Notes: generated by a model from the letters alone, not told the origin. A stretch of 56,474 nt of DNA from Mitsuaria sp. GD03876 (GCF_029840635.1 NZ_JAOCCU010000039.1:1-56474), one strand, 5' to 3'. Shown: positions 15,827 to 24,654, numbered from the stretch's first letter. Numbers and translations: made by a program.

Positions 15827-16684
15827 ATGGGCGTGAAATGCCCACTTCAGCGGGCGATCGTCGACGCATTGACGGCGGCCGGCATGGCCGTTCCGGCGCG
15901 GATCCTCCATGTGATCGAGCACCTCGGCGCGGACTTTCCCGAGGCCTTGCCGCCCATCTCGGACGTGCTGTCCGAGGTGCTGCTCGAAAGGCTCTCCGTC
16001 AACGGCGTCGCGTGGCTCTGGCAGGCGCGCGACCGGACGCTGCGGGACTACGTCTCTCCGCTGCTCGACGAGATGACGGTGGCGATGGTCCGCCAGGCCA
16101 CCTGGATCGAGACCCGCTGCGCCGCGACCCTGCCGGCCTCCATCGATCCACGGCTCTCGGTCTTCGCATCGAAGGCCCATGTCGACCCCGTCGGCATGCA
16201 GGCCTCGGAGCGCCGCTCGATGGACCAGGTCGAGCAGGAGCGGCGGCACCTCATCGAAGGCATCGCGTCCGTCGCGCCAGACGCCACGCGCGCCGACCTG
16301 CAGGACCATGTGCGCGCGTCGGCGACCGCGTTGGGCCTGCCGGTCACCCTAGCGCGGGGCCGTCGCAAGGATCGCTTCGAGATGCCGCTCGGCCGACTCG
16401 TCGGCAGGCCCGTGCGCGGTGTTGTCGAGGCCACGCATGGCGCCGGCAAGCCTTACCTGGACCTCTCCCTGCTGACGACCGACGATGGCGGCGCGCCTCG
16501 AGGCCGCTTCGGCCTCGAGTTCGTCGTCATGCCCTACGGGCGCCACTACCTACGTCAATGTGACGCGAGGCGGGACACCTGGCTCAACATCCGGTTCGGC
16601 CTGGTCGTCTTCGCCGCGATCGCGCGCTGGATCGAGGAGGCCGACGACGGCCTCAGCCCACCCGCGACCGCCGCCTCGCGATGA
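15827..16684 (+). CDS. Hypothetical cytoplasmic protein
   Basis: A 285-residue protein without signal peptide or membrane segments. I do not recognise it. The N-terminal two thirds is mostly helical; the part at about 195-250 has alternating hydrophobic strands (L-D-L-S-L-L-T-T-D, F-G-L-E-F-V-V-M-P-Y-G-R-H-Y) that suggest a mixed alpha/beta C-terminal domain. The frame is preferred over the overlapping frame at 15838 because it gives ordinary residue composition instead of Arg/Gly-rich sequence. Codon use is somewhat less biased than in the neighbours. The 3' end overlaps the convergent PEP-CTERM gene by 32 bases. The start lacks a strong ribosome binding site. Confidence 0.6.
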   Translation: MGVKCPLQRAIVDALTAAGMAVPARILHVIEHLGADFPEALPPISDVLSEVLLERLSVNGVAWLWQARDRTLRDYVSPLLDEMTVAMVRQATWIETRCAATLPASIDPRLSVFASKAHVDPVGMQASERRSMDQVEQERRHLIEGIASVAPDATRADLQDHVRASATALGLPVTLARGRRKDRFEMPLGRLVGRPVRGVVEATHGAGKPYLDLSLLTTDDGGAPRGRFGLEFVVMPYGRHYLRQCDARRDTWLNIRFGLVVFAAIARWIEEADDGLSPPATAASR

Positions 16685-17324
16685 CCCCCAGCAGCCCGAC
16701 CCCCGCGATCATCAGCGCGTAGGTCGACGGCTCCGGCACCGGCATCACCAGCCAGGTGCCACCGCCCAGTCCGGCGCCGCCCGCGGCGAAACCGTCCTGG
16801 TTCCCCGCGGAAAAGCCGTCCTGCGCGTTCGAGGTCGCGATCCGGGTCACGTCGTGCCGCCCCGTCGGCAGGATGTAGTAGTCCTGCAGCCAGATGTTCC
16901 AGCTGGTCGGCCGGCCGCTGGCATCGACGCCGCCGATGCTCAGGTCGCCCGACAGCTCGTGCCAGACGCTGCAGCACACGGTGCCTCCCGGCACCAGCGG
17001 CGTGGAGATGGCGAAGTGGTGCCCCGGGTCCTTGTCCGATTGCACCGACAGCCGGAACCAGTTCACGTCGCTGAGCGTCGTGCCCGCGGTCAGCGGCGCG
17101 TCGTCGACCACCTCCACGATGATCCGGCCCGTCGTCGAGTAGTCGTAGAACGGCGACTCCGGCGGCAGCAGGAAATGGCTGTAATGGATCGGGATGTCGT
17201 TCCCGATGTAGACGTACCGGAACTCCTCGGCCATGGCCGACGTCCCGGCGGCCAGCAGCACGCCGGCGCAGGCCAGCGCGCGCGCGAAACGAGTGCCGGC
17301 CATTCGCTTGAGCAAGGTCTTCAT
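16653..17324 (-). CDS. PEP-CTERM sorting domain protein
   Basis: A 223-residue exported protein. The signal peptide ends near residue 32 (S-A-M-A-E). The central domain is beta-rich and of unknown function. The C-terminus has the full PEP-CTERM signal: V-P-E-P-S-T-Y at about 196, a hydrophobic helix (A-L-M-I-A-G-V-G-L-L-G-V-I-A) and a terminal R-R-R-S-R cluster. In this system an exosortase (EpsH family) removes the tail and the protein reaches the cell surface or biofilm matrix. No exosortase gene is in the window. A GGGAGAG site precedes the ATG at 17324. The paired cysteines (V-C-C-S) in the middle are unusual. Confidence 0.85.
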   Translation of the reverse strand: MKTLLKRMAGTRFARALACAGVLLAAGTSAMAEEFRYVYIGNDIPIHYSHFLLPPESPFYDYSTTGRIIVEVVDDAPLTAGTTLSDVNWFRLSVQSDKDPGHHFAISTPLVPGGTVCCSVWHELSGDLSIGGVDASGRPTSWNIWLQDYYILPTGRHDVTRIATSNAQDGFSAGNQDGFAAGGAGLGGGTWLVMPVPEPSTYALMIAGVGLLGVIARRRSRVG

Positions 17325-17647
17325 TGAATCTCTCCCTGTGCGGTGGATGGCTGAAATACCGCGCCTCCAACGGTAGGAGAGGCCTCGCCACCCGTCCATG
17401 CGCCGCCGGCGCGTTTCCAGGGACAGCACGACCGCGTTCCCGCGACATCCCGGCACGCCCTCCGGCACGCCCGTTGCCGAGGCCCGCGTCCGTCGGTGCG
17501 ATTGCCGCCACGCGCTCCCGCGCCAGCGTTAAAAAACCCCGCTTCCCGGTCGCCTCCTCGGAGGCGCTCCTGGTTTTCCCGGAACTGTAACCATCCATTG
17601 CAAGACTCGCGGCGCCCTGAAGTACCGGCCTCCCCAGGTCCCGCCCG
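17325..17647. other. Intergenic region between divergent genes
   Basis: This 323-base stretch separates the PEP-CTERM gene (minus) from the chemoreceptor gene (plus) and must hold both promoters. The one visible structure is a short hairpin, CGCCTCC-TC-GGAGGCG at 17551-17566, with an A6 tract at 17531-17536 on one side and T4 at 17573-17576 on the other. The loop is too small for a convincing terminator. No coding frame here looks real. Confidence 0.5.
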
Positions 17648-19519
17648 ATGTCCCTCAAGCACCGCCTCGTCGCCGTCGCCCTGTTGTGCGGCGCCGTCTG
17701 CCTCCTGCCGACCGCCCAGCTCGGCCTCAACCTCCTCGGTGCGTTGCGCACCGTGCAGACCCAGCGCACCGCGCTGCCCGCCCACCAGGCGTGGCAACGC
17801 GTGATCGCCGATCTCTCCGAACACCGCCTCGCCTCCGCGACGGCGTCCTCGCATCCCGAGCAGGCCGCCGCCCGCGAGGCCGCCGCGGCCAAGCTGGACA
17901 AGGCCTTCGATGCCGTCGTCGTCGAGCTCGCCCCGGTCCGCAATGGCGACGCGCTGATCGCGCAGGCCAACCAGCTGCGCGAGCAGTTCAAGGCGCTGCA
18001 CGGCAAGGGCGTGAACCAGATGCTGCAGGTCCAGTCGCCGCAATACCGCGCGTTGATGGACGGCCTGTTCGACGCCGTCTCGCAGTTGAACGCGCAGTCC
18101 GGCCTGGTGATGCAGCCCGAGGGCGCGACCTACTTCAACGTCGTGGCCGGCCTGCAGGTCGCGCCGCAGCTGACCGACACGCTGGCCGAGCTGGGCGCGA
18201 TCGCCACTGCCGCCGCCGTCGACGACGTCGCCGCGGTCGGCAATGCCGCCGGCCGTTATCGCGCGGACCTGCGGCAGCTCAACGCGGCGTTGCGGCAAGC
18301 CGCCGCCGCGGATGCGGAACGCGCCGCCGACTACGCCGAGACGCTGCGGCGCGTCGAACAGCAGCGCCAGGTCGTGCTGGAGGCGCTGGACGCCTCGGCC
18401 AAGGACGTGAACTACCCGCTCGATCAGCTGGTCGCGACGCTGAAGAAGGGCGCCGTGCTGCAGTCGGAGCTGTCGGCGCGCGTGATGGACACGCTGTCCC
18501 AGCGCCTGGACGACAGCGAGTCGGCCGTCGCGCACCGCCTGCTGCTGACGTCGATCGTGGTCATCGGCGGCCTCGCCGCGATGGGACTGCTGCTCTGGCG
18601 CACGCTGCTCGGCGTCTGGCGTCCGATCCACGAGGCCGAACAGCTCACCGAGCGCATCGCCCAGGGCGACCTGACGGCCGAATCGTCGTGGCACACGAAC
18701 GACGACCTGGGCCGGATGCTCGATGCGATCCGCTCGATGCGCGACCGCTTGCGCGGGCTGGTGACGCAGATGCAGGTCGCCTCCGGCGAGATCCACGGCG
18801 CCGCCGACGAGATCGCCGCCGGCAACCAGGACCTCAGCGTGCGCAGCGAAAACGCCGCGGCGCGCGTGCAGGCGGCCTCGAGCAACGTGCAGGGCCTGTC
18901 CGAGACGCTGGACGGCACGGCGCAGGCCTCGGCGCGGGCCCGCACGCTGGCTGACGAGGCCAGCGCCAGCGCCGCCGCCGGCGGCCGCCTGGTGCAGGGC
19001 TTCGTCGACACGATGAGCTCGATCGGCGCGAGCTCGAAGCGGATGTCGGAGATCGTCTCGGTGATCGACGCGATCGCGTTCCAGACCAACATCCTGGCGC
19101 TGAACGCGGCCGTCGAGGCGGCCCGCGCCGGCGAGCAAGGACGCGGGTTCGCGGTCGTCGCGGCCGAGGTGCGCAACCTGGCCAAGCGCAGCGCCGACGC
19201 GGCCGGCGAGGTCAAGGTGCTGATCGGCGAATCGGTCACGCGCGTCGAGCGCGGCCAGGCCGAGGTGCTGACCGCCGGCGAGGCGATCACCGGCATCGAG
19301 CGCGGCATCGGCGCGGTCAGCGCCGAGATCGAACGCATCGCCCACGAGATCGCCGATGAGGCGACCAGCCTGCAGCAGCTGCGCGGCACCTTCACCGACG
19401 TCGAACGCATGGTCCAGCAGAACGCCGCGCTGGTCGAGGAGGCCGCCGCGTCGGCCGCGTCGCTCAACGATCAGGCGGAGCGGATGAACGAACTGGCGTC
19501 GGCGTTCCGGCTGAGCTGA
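17648..19519 (+). CDS. Methyl-accepting chemotaxis protein
   Basis: A 623-residue chemoreceptor. The first membrane segment is at about 7-29. A long helical periplasmic sensing domain (about 30-295) follows, then a second membrane segment at about 298-320 and a HAMP domain (322-375: [17 protein letters not shown]). The signalling domain has the invariant hairpin tip [19 protein letters not shown] at about 477-495. It senses a periplasmic ligand and controls CheA at the cell pole. The C-terminus lacks the CheR-docking W-x-x-x-F pentapeptide. No chemotaxis genes are adjacent. The ligand cannot be told. Confidence 0.92.
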   Translation: MSLKHRLVAVALLCGAVCLLPTAQLGLNLLGALRTVQTQRTALPAHQAWQRVIADLSEHRLASATASSHPEQAAAREAAAAKLDKAFDAVVVELAPVRNGDALIAQANQLREQFKALHGKGVNQMLQVQSPQYRALMDGLFDAVSQLNAQSGLVMQPEGATYFNVVAGLQVAPQLTDTLAELGAIATAAAVDDVAAVGNAAGRYRADLRQLNAALRQAAAADAERAADYAETLRRVEQQRQVVLEALDASAKDVNYPLDQLVATLKKGAVLQSELSARVMDTLSQRLDDSESAVAHRLLLTSIVVIGGLAAMGLLLWRTLLGVWRPIHEAEQLTERIAQGDLTAESSWHTNDDLGRMLDAIRSMRDRLRGLVTQMQVASGEIHGAADEIAAGNQDLSVRSENAAARVQAASSNVQGLSETLDGTAQASARARTLADEASASAAAGGRLVQGFVDTMSSIGASSKRMSEIVSVIDAIAFQTNILALNAAVEAARAGEQGRGFAVVAAEVRNLAKRSADAAGEVKVLIGESVTRVERGQAEVLTAGEAITGIERGIGAVSAEIERIAHEIADEATSLQQLRGTFTDVERMVQQNAALVEEAAASAASLNDQAERMNELASAFRLS

Positions 19520-19787
19520 GCGGGACGGCGGGCGTCGTCTCGGCCCTTGCTTGGGTCCGCGCCTCGGCGACCAGCCAGGCGCGGGCTTCGTCGAGCACGT
19601 CGACCAGCTCCGACGAGGCGACCTGGATCGCGAAGGCCGACGGTGTCGTCTCGGCGCCCTCGGCCGGGTGCGCCGGCTCGACACCGGCGGCGCGTTCCGC
19701 GTCCTGCAGCCACAGCGCGAGACGGTAGGCGCGTTCCAGCAGCGCGGCCAGCGCGCAGCGTCCGTCGTGGTCCGCGCCGGCGTTCAC
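19464..19787 (-). CDS. Hypothetical protein coupled to the TauE/SafE gene
   Basis: A 107-residue protein starting at a GTG that overlaps the stop of the upstream transporter gene by 4 bases (GTGA). Codons end almost all in G or C, and the residue composition is normal ([17 protein letters not shown], then [15 protein letters not shown]), so it looks coding. It is mainly helical with a low-complexity Thr/Pro/Ser tail. The 3' end runs 56 bases into the convergent chemoreceptor gene, which is long for such an overlap and leaves the true stop uncertain. I recognise no family. Confidence 0.5.
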   Translation of the reverse strand: MNAGADHDGRCALAALLERAYRLALWLQDAERAAGVEPAHPAEGAETTPSAFAIQVASSELVDVLDEARAWLVAEARTQARAETTPAVPLSSAGTPTPVRSSAPPDR

Positions 19788-20530
19788 AGCGCGCGCCACA
19801 GGTTGGCCGCGCCGAGCGCGATGAACACGAGGAACAACGCGCGCTGGAAGGTCGCCGCGCTGATGCGCGCCCGGACCGCGGCGCCCAGCACGAGCCCGCC
19901 GACCGCGGCCGCCAGCGCGACGAACGCCGGGACCGAGAGCAGGGTGCCGCCTTCGAAGGCATGCAGCCGCGTGGCCAGCGCCAGCGTCGCGACGGTGAAG
20001 GACAGGCCGAGCGCCTGGATCATCGTGTCCTTGTCCAGGCGCAGCGCCTGCAGGTAGGGCACGAGCGGCAGCACGAAGACGGCGGTCGACGCGGTGACGA
20101 AGCCGGTCGCGAGCCCGGCGGCCAGGCCGATGCCCCATGCGCCGCGGGACACCTGCGGCACGACCGGTTTCCAGAGGCCCCACAGGCCGTAGACGACGAG
20201 GATCGCCCCGAGCGCGAGCCGCGCGTCGATGGGCGCCAGCGTGCTCAGGTCCGGGCTCCAGACGGTCGTCGCGATCATTCCCAGCCACACCGGCCAGAGC
20301 GTGGCGATCAGCTTCCGCCACGCCGGCCCCTGGCATTGCGCGACGTTGGTCACCAGCGACGGCATCACCAGCAGCGCGGCGGCCTGCGCCGGCGCCATCC
20401 ACAGGCCCAGCAGGCTCATCGCCACCGTCGGCAGGCCCATGCCGGTGATGCCCTTGACGCCGCCGGCCAGCACGAAGACGAGGCCGATGCCGAGCCAGGG
20501 CGCGAGCGCCGCGAAGGAAGGGGTGTCCAT
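19784..20530 (-). CDS. TauE/SafE family membrane transporter
   Basis: A 248-residue integral membrane protein with about eight hydrophobic helices and the TauE/SafE features G-G-V-K-G-I-T-G-M-G-L-P near the start and G-L-A-A-G-L-A-T-G-F-V-T in the second half. Members export sulfite or small organosulfur anions across the inner membrane. The ATG at 20530 is favoured because GGAAG sits 8 bases upstream; an ATG at 20539 has the same site too close. The gene diverges from a LysR regulator, which probably controls it. The substrate is not evident. Confidence 0.85.
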   Translation of the reverse strand: MDTPSFAALAPWLGIGLVFVLAGGVKGITGMGLPTVAMSLLGLWMAPAQAAALLVMPSLVTNVAQCQGPAWRKLIATLWPVWLGMIATTVWSPDLSTLAPIDARLALGAILVVYGLWGLWKPVVPQVSRGAWGIGLAAGLATGFVTASTAVFVLPLVPYLQALRLDKDTMIQALGLSFTVATLALATRLHAFEGGTLLSVPAFVALAAAVGGLVLGAAVRARISAATFQRALFLVFIALGAANLWRAL

Positions 20531-20615
20531 GCGGCGCATCTTCCGGGGGCACCGAGGCGCTGTCGATCTCGATGTGCGGCGGATATCCTTCGCGTTCGCA
20601 AGAGGATGGCCCTCG

Positions 20616-21572
20616 ATGACCGCAGCCCGTTCCCCCCTGCCTGCCGCCCGCCGCGCCGCCGCCCGGTCGCTGGACTACCGCGTCGATCCCTTCGACCTGC
20701 AGCTGTTCGAGGCGGTCGTCGCCTCGGGCTCGATCACCGCCGGCGCGGCCGCGATGAACCTGTCGCTCGCCGCGGCCAGCGCGCGGCTGAAGGCGCTGGA
20801 GCACCGCGTCGGCGTGCGGCTGCTCGACCGCTCGAAGACCGGCGCCGTCGCCACGGACGCGGGCCGCGCGCTGTCGCGGCAGGCGCACCGGGTGCTGGCG
20901 GAGCTCGATTCGCTGCACGTGGCGATGTCGGCCTTCGGCCATGGGTTGCGCGGCACGGTGCGGCTGCTCGGCAACACGGCGGCGATGGCGGAGGCGCTGC
21001 CGCCTCGGCTCGGGCGTTTCCTCGCCGCGCATCCGGACATCGACGTCGAACTGCAGGAGATGTCGAGCGATGCCGCGCTGCAGGCGTTGCGCGAGGGCGT
21101 GGCCGATGTCGCGATCGTCGCCAGCCATGTCGACACGACGGGCCTGGCGGCGAGGCCGTGGCTGGAGGACGAACTGATCGCGCTGCTGCCCGCGCCCAAG
21201 CGGGGAAGGGGACCGGCGAAGGTGCGCTTCGTCGACCTGCTGGACGAGCCGTTCGTCGGGCTCGGCGCGGACAGCGGGCTGAGCCGCTTCCTGCAGACGC
21301 AGGCGGCGCGCGGCGGCCGCGTGCCACACCACCGGGTGCGGGTGTCGAGCTTCGACGCGATCGCGCGGCTGGTCGAGGCGGGGGCCGGCGTGGCCGTCAT
21401 GCCGCGCGAGGCGGCACTGCGCCAGCTCTCCGACGGCCTGCGGATCGCGCGGCTCGACGAGCCCTGGGCGCGCCGCACGCTGATGCTGTGCCATTCCAGC
21501 CAGGCGCCCTCGCTGCCGGGGGTGCGGGCGTTGATCGAGATGCTGATGGCGCCGGTCATCGGGGCGAGATAG
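20616..21572 (+). CDS. LysR family transcriptional regulator
   Basis: A 318-residue regulator. After a basic N-terminal extension of about 20 residues comes the LysR winged helix-turn-helix (F-D-L-Q-L-F-E-A-V-V-A-S-G-S-I-T-A-G-A, about 28-85), a linker helix, and the two-lobed effector domain (about 105-310) with G-V-A-D-V-A-I-V and A-G-A-G-V-A-V-M-P. The 85-base gap to the divergent TauE/SafE gene is the likely operator region. LysR regulators usually control the divergent neighbour, so the effector may be the transporter substrate or its precursor. The ATG at 20616 is chosen; AGAGGA lies about 10 bases upstream. Confidence 0.9.
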   Translation: MTAARSPLPAARRAAARSLDYRVDPFDLQLFEAVVASGSITAGAAAMNLSLAAASARLKALEHRVGVRLLDRSKTGAVATDAGRALSRQAHRVLAELDSLHVAMSAFGHGLRGTVRLLGNTAAMAEALPPRLGRFLAAHPDIDVELQEMSSDAALQALREGVADVAIVASHVDTTGLAARPWLEDELIALLPAPKRGRGPAKVRFVDLLDEPFVGLGADSGLSRFLQTQAARGGRVPHHRVRVSSFDAIARLVEAGAGVAVMPREAALRQLSDGLRIARLDEPWARRTLMLCHSSQAPSLPGVRALIEMLMAPVIGAR

Positions 21573-21586
21573 AACGCTGCTCCTGA

Positions 21587-21751
21587 TCGTTCGTTGTGTC
21601 GATCAACAGGAGTGGCGAGCCAGATGGCGGAGCCCACGAGTTCTGGTCATTGAAGGCTCGGCACATCGAGGTGACAGTAGCCCTCCCCAAATCCTCATAC
21701 GGAATGAACGATGACGCCAATGCAGTACGCGGTGCATCTGCAACCAGATGC
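21587..21751 (+). pseudogene. Possible remnant of a HicA toxin gene
   Basis: An open frame of 55 codons without ATG lies directly upstream of, and overlapping, hicB. It reads G-E-P-D-G-G-A-H-E-F-W-S-L-K-A-R-H-I near its centre and V-T-V-A-L-P-K-S further on. HicA toxins have a conserved G-S-H-x-x-(F/W)-x-H/P core followed by V-x-V-P, and HicA normally precedes HicB. The piece lacks the N-terminal L-I-x-L-L-x-x-x-G-(W/F) half and carries A for S in G-S-H. It is therefore best read as an eroded relic. The assignment is tentative. Confidence 0.3.
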
Positions 21752-21947
21752 TGAGGGCGGTTTCGTAGTGACCTGTCGGGATCTCCCCGAGCTGATCACG
21801 CAGGGCGAGGATGTGACGCACGCGTTGATGGAAGCAATGGATGCACTGGACGAGGTCGTTGCGCTCTACAGGTGTGAAAGCCTCGCTCTTCCGCAGCCGA
21901 CACCGGCACAAGAGAACGAGTACCTCATTGCTGCTTGTCGAGCCTAG
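21711..21947 (+). CDS. hicB: HicB family antitoxin-like protein
   Basis: A 78-residue protein made of the HicB partial RNase H-like fold: Y-A-V-H-L-Q-P-D-A-E-G-G-F-V-V-T-C-R-D-L-P-E, then Q-G-E-D-V-x-x-A-L-x-E-A-x-D-A-L. HicB proteins bind and neutralise HicA mRNA interferases and often repress their operon through an added C-terminal DNA-binding domain. Here the protein ends soon after the core, with no room for a full helix-turn-helix. No intact hicA is beside it. Base composition is less GC-rich than in the flanks, which hints at acquisition by transfer. Confidence 0.75.
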   Translation: MTPMQYAVHLQPDAEGGFVVTCRDLPELITQGEDVTHALMEAMDALDEVVALYRCESLALPQPTPAQENEYLIAACRA

Positions 21948-22049
21948 CGTGTGGCCGGCCATGCGTCCGATGGCGCGGGACCGCTGCTTGCCCGGCCGGT
22001 TATCGTTCCGACTTCCGATCCGCCGCGCCGTCGAGGCGCCTCATCGCCC

Positions 22050-23042
22050 ATGACCGAGTCCGTCGCGTCCCGATCCCCGCCGCTGTTCGTCGTGTTCAAT
22101 CGCGCCTCCGGCCGTGGGGACCGGGATGAAGTCGGCCCGGCTGTCGAGGCCGCCTGCCGGGCCGCGGACCGCGTCTGCGAACTGATGCCGGTCACGGCGC
22201 CCGGCGAGCTCGGCGGCATCGCCCGCGAAGCGGTCCGGCGCGCGCGCGAGGCCGGCGGCGTCGTGGTCGCCGCGGGCGGCGACGGCACGATCAACTGCGT
22301 CGCGCAGGCGGTGCTCGGCAGCGGCTGCGCCTTCGGCGTGCTGCCGCGCGGCACCTTCAACTACTTCGCCCGCACCCACGGCATTCCCGCCGACCTCGAC
22401 GGCGCGTTGCGCGTGCTGCTGACCGAGCGCGCCGTGCCGGTGCAGGTCGGCCGGCTCAACGACCGCGTCTTCATCGTCAACGCGAGCCTGGGCCTCTACC
22501 CGCAATCGCTCGAGGACCGCGAGGTCTGGAAGCAGCAGTTCGGACGCAGCCGGCTGGTCGCCGCCGGCGCGGTGCTCGCGACCATCCTGCGCGGGCATCG
22601 CAGCCTGGGCCTGACCATCGAGCTCCACGGCCAGTCGCGCAACGTCCGCACCCCAACGGTGTTCGTCGGCAACAACGCGCTGCAGATGGAGCAGGTCGGC
22701 CTGCCCGAGGCGCGCGCGATCGACCGCGGCGCGCTCGCCGGCGTGATGCTCAAGCCGGTCGGCCGCTGGGGCCTGCTGAAGCTGCTGATGCGCGGCGCCA
22801 TGGGCCGGCTGCGCGACGCCGACCAGATCGTGAACTTCGCCTTCAATTCGCTGACGGTCCGCAGCCGGCGCTTCGGCGCGCGACGCGTCAAGGTCGCCAC
22901 CGACGGCGAGGTGCTCTGGATGCAGCTGCCGCTGCGTTTCGAGGTCGCCCCGCATCCGCTGATGCTGATCCGTCCCGAGGGCCTGGCCGAAGAGCGGGTC
23001 CAGGCGCAGGCGAACGCCGCGCCGATGGAGGCCGGCGGATGA
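22050..23042 (+). CDS. Diacylglycerol/sphingosine kinase family lipid kinase
   Basis: A 330-residue cytoplasmic protein with a DAGK catalytic domain at about 10-140: V-F-N-R-A-S-G-R-G near residue 14, the nucleotide-binding G-G-D-G-T-I-N at about 75-81, and L-P-R-G-T-F-N-Y-F-A near 99. The C-terminal beta-sandwich half contains V-F-V-G-N-N-A-L-Q. Family members phosphorylate a lipid alcohol using ATP. The substrate could be diacylglycerol, undecaprenol or another lipid. The 3' end overlaps the metallophosphoesterase start by 4 bases, and a PAP2 phosphatase is convergent just beyond, so this looks like a lipid phosphate metabolism cluster. A start at 22050 avoids the long unlikely extension. 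Confidence 0.85.
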   Translation: MTESVASRSPPLFVVFNRASGRGDRDEVGPAVEAACRAADRVCELMPVTAPGELGGIAREAVRRAREAGGVVVAAGGDGTINCVAQAVLGSGCAFGVLPRGTFNYFARTHGIPADLDGALRVLLTERAVPVQVGRLNDRVFIVNASLGLYPQSLEDREVWKQQFGRSRLVAAGAVLATILRGHRSLGLTIELHGQSRNVRTPTVFVGNNALQMEQVGLPEARAIDRGALAGVMLKPVGRWGLLKLLMRGAMGRLRDADQIVNFAFNSLTVRSRRFGARRVKVATDGEVLWMQLPLRFEVAPHPLMLIRPEGLAEERVQAQANAAPMEAGG

Positions 23043-23830
23043 CGGTGGTGCTGCAGCTGTCGGACCCGCATTTCGGCACCGAGCGCCCGATGGCGACCGC
23101 CGCGCTCGAGCGCCTGTGCGGCGAGCTGAAGCCGGACCTGCTGCTGCTCACCGGCGACATCACCCAGCGCGCGCGGCCGATCGAGTTCGCGCGGGCGAAG
23201 GCCTTCGTCGACAAGCTCGCCGTGCCGGCGCGGCTGGCCGTGCCGGGGAATCACGACATCCCGCTGTATGCGCTGCACACGCGCCTGCTGCATCCGTACC
23301 AGCGCTACGAACGCGCGTTCGGGCCGGCCGAGGACAGCGAGTTCGAGACCGATGACCTGCTGGTGATCGCGCTCAACACCACGCGCCGTTACCGGCACAA
23401 GAACGGCGAGGTGTCGGATCGCCAGATCGAACGCACCGCCGAGCGGATCGCCCGCGCGCGGCCCGGCCAGGCGCGGCTGATCGCGGTGCATCAGCCGGTG
23501 GCGGTGACGCGCCGCTCCGACGTGGGCAACCTGCTGCGCGGGCACATGAAGGCGATGCGGCGATGGGCGGAGGCGGGCGCGGACGCGGTGATCGGCGGCC
23601 ACATCCACCTGCCCTACGTGCTGCCGCTGCACGAGGTGCTGCGCGGCCTGCCCGGCCGGCTGTGGGCGGTGCAGGCCGGCACGGCGCTGAGCACCCGCGT
23701 GCGCGGCGGGATCCCGAACTCGGTCAACGTGATCCGGACGGGTCCCGGCCGGATGGCGGTCGTCGAGCGCTGGGACGTCGACGAGACCGCGGGCGTCTTT
23801 CAGCGGGTCAGCTCGACCGCGCTGGCCTGA
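23039..23830 (+). CDS. Calcineurin-like metallophosphoesterase
   Basis: A 263-residue enzyme with all metal-binding motifs of the family in order: S-D-P-H-F-G (D-x-H) at about 8-13, G-D-I-T near 39, G-N-H-D near 76, and G-G-H-I-H-L near 186-191, with an isolated His near 150 (A-V-H-Q-P). It resembles the 3',5'-cyclic AMP phosphodiesterase CpdA/Icc subgroup by length and by the G-N-H-D-I-P-L motif, but the substrate cannot be fixed. It is translationally coupled (ATGA) to the lipid kinase. The last 31 bases overlap the convergent PAP2 gene. Confidence 0.88.
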   Translation: MTVVLQLSDPHFGTERPMATAALERLCGELKPDLLLLTGDITQRARPIEFARAKAFVDKLAVPARLAVPGNHDIPLYALHTRLLHPYQRYERAFGPAEDSEFETDDLLVIALNTTRRYRHKNGEVSDRQIERTAERIARARPGQARLIAVHQPVAVTRRSDVGNLLRGHMKAMRRWAEAGADAVIGGHIHLPYVLPLHEVLRGLPGRLWAVQAGTALSTRVRGGIPNSVNVIRTGPGRMAVVERWDVDETAGVFQRVSSTALA

Positions 23831-24654
23831 CGCGCGCCGCGCCGGCGACGCGCCCAGCGCGCGAGCTCGATGCTGACGATCGAGACGGTCAGCCAGGCCG
23901 ACCCGGAGGCGAAGCCGGCGAGCACGTCGCTGGGGAAATGCACGCGCAGGAACACGCGGCTCGCGCCGACCGAGAAGGCCAGCGCCGCCGCCGCGATCCA
24001 GGCCGGCACATGCCAGCGCCGGGGCAGCAGCCGCACCGCGAGGAAGGCCAGCATGCCCATCGTCATGACCGTGCCGGAGCTGTGGCCGCTGGGGAAGCTG
24101 AAGCCGTCCTCGGTGAGCCAGTGGGTCGGGTGGACGGGGCGGGCGCGTTCGAAGACGTGCTTCAGCAGCGGATTGAGCGCCGCATTGCCCAGCAGCGCGA
24201 GCGACCAGCCCAGCGCCAGCCCGCGCCGGCGCAGCGCCAGCAGCCCGATCGCGCCCAGGACGCCGATGGCGATCTGCGTCTCGCGGTTGCCGAGGAAGGT
24301 CAGCAGGTAGAAGGCGTGGAGCGCCGCGTCGGGGACGCGGTCGATCATCGCGACGATGAAGGCCTCGTCGAGCTGGCCGAGCGTGTGCTCGACGTGGACC
24401 GCCTCGGCGATCTCCGCGAACAGCATCGCGCCGCCGACGATGAACGCGAAGCCGATGGCGAAGCGCAGGACCAGCGCGACGGGGGAGAGCGGTTCGAGCG
24501 CGACGGTGCGGTCGCCGCGGTCGGGCAGCAGCACGCGGGCGGTCGCCCAGGTGATGGCGAGGAGAAGCAGCAGCAGCGCGGCGTAGATCGCCAGCGCATG
24601 CGCGCCGGCGTACGAGGCCGCCTCGAGGGCAGAGACGTTCAGCATGGCCGGCAT
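23800..24654 (-). CDS. PAP2 family membrane phosphatase
   Basis: A 284-residue membrane protein with about six helices. It carries the three-part phosphatidic acid phosphatase signature: K-H-V-F-E-R-A-R-P (K-x6-R-P), then P-S-G-H-S-S-G, then S-R-V-F-L-R-V-H-F-P-S-D (S-R-x5-H-x3-D). The His of the last two motifs are catalytic. Such enzymes remove phosphate from phosphatidate, lysophosphatidate or undecaprenyl pyrophosphate on the periplasmic side of the inner membrane. ATG codons at 24654 and 24645 are both possible. The gene converges on the lipid kinase/phosphoesterase pair and overlaps it by 31 bases. Confidence 0.9.
   Translation of the reverse strand: MPAMLNVSALEAASYAGAHALAIYAALLLLLLAITWATARVLLPDRGDRTVALEPLSPVALVLRFAIGFAFIVGGAMLFAEIAEAVHVEHTLGQLDEAFIVAMIDRVPDAALHAFYLLTFLGNRETQIAIGVLGAIGLLALRRRGLALGWSLALLGNAALNPLLKHVFERARPVHPTHWLTEDGFSFPSGHSSGTVMTMGMLAFLAVRLLPRRWHVPAWIAAAALAFSVGASRVFLRVHFPSDVLAGFASGSAWLTVSIVSIELARWARRRRGARQASAVELTR

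Noticed and set aside
17551-17566. Hairpin CGCCTCC-TC-GGAGGCG considered as a terminator or riboswitch part
   Set aside because: A two-base loop is sterically poor, the T run is short and distant, and no riboswitch core is recognisable around it.
20531-20615. Search for a clear T-N11-A LysR box between the TauE/SafE and LysR genes
   Set aside because: Several loose matches exist in this GC-rich gap, but none is a convincing palindrome, so no site is reported.
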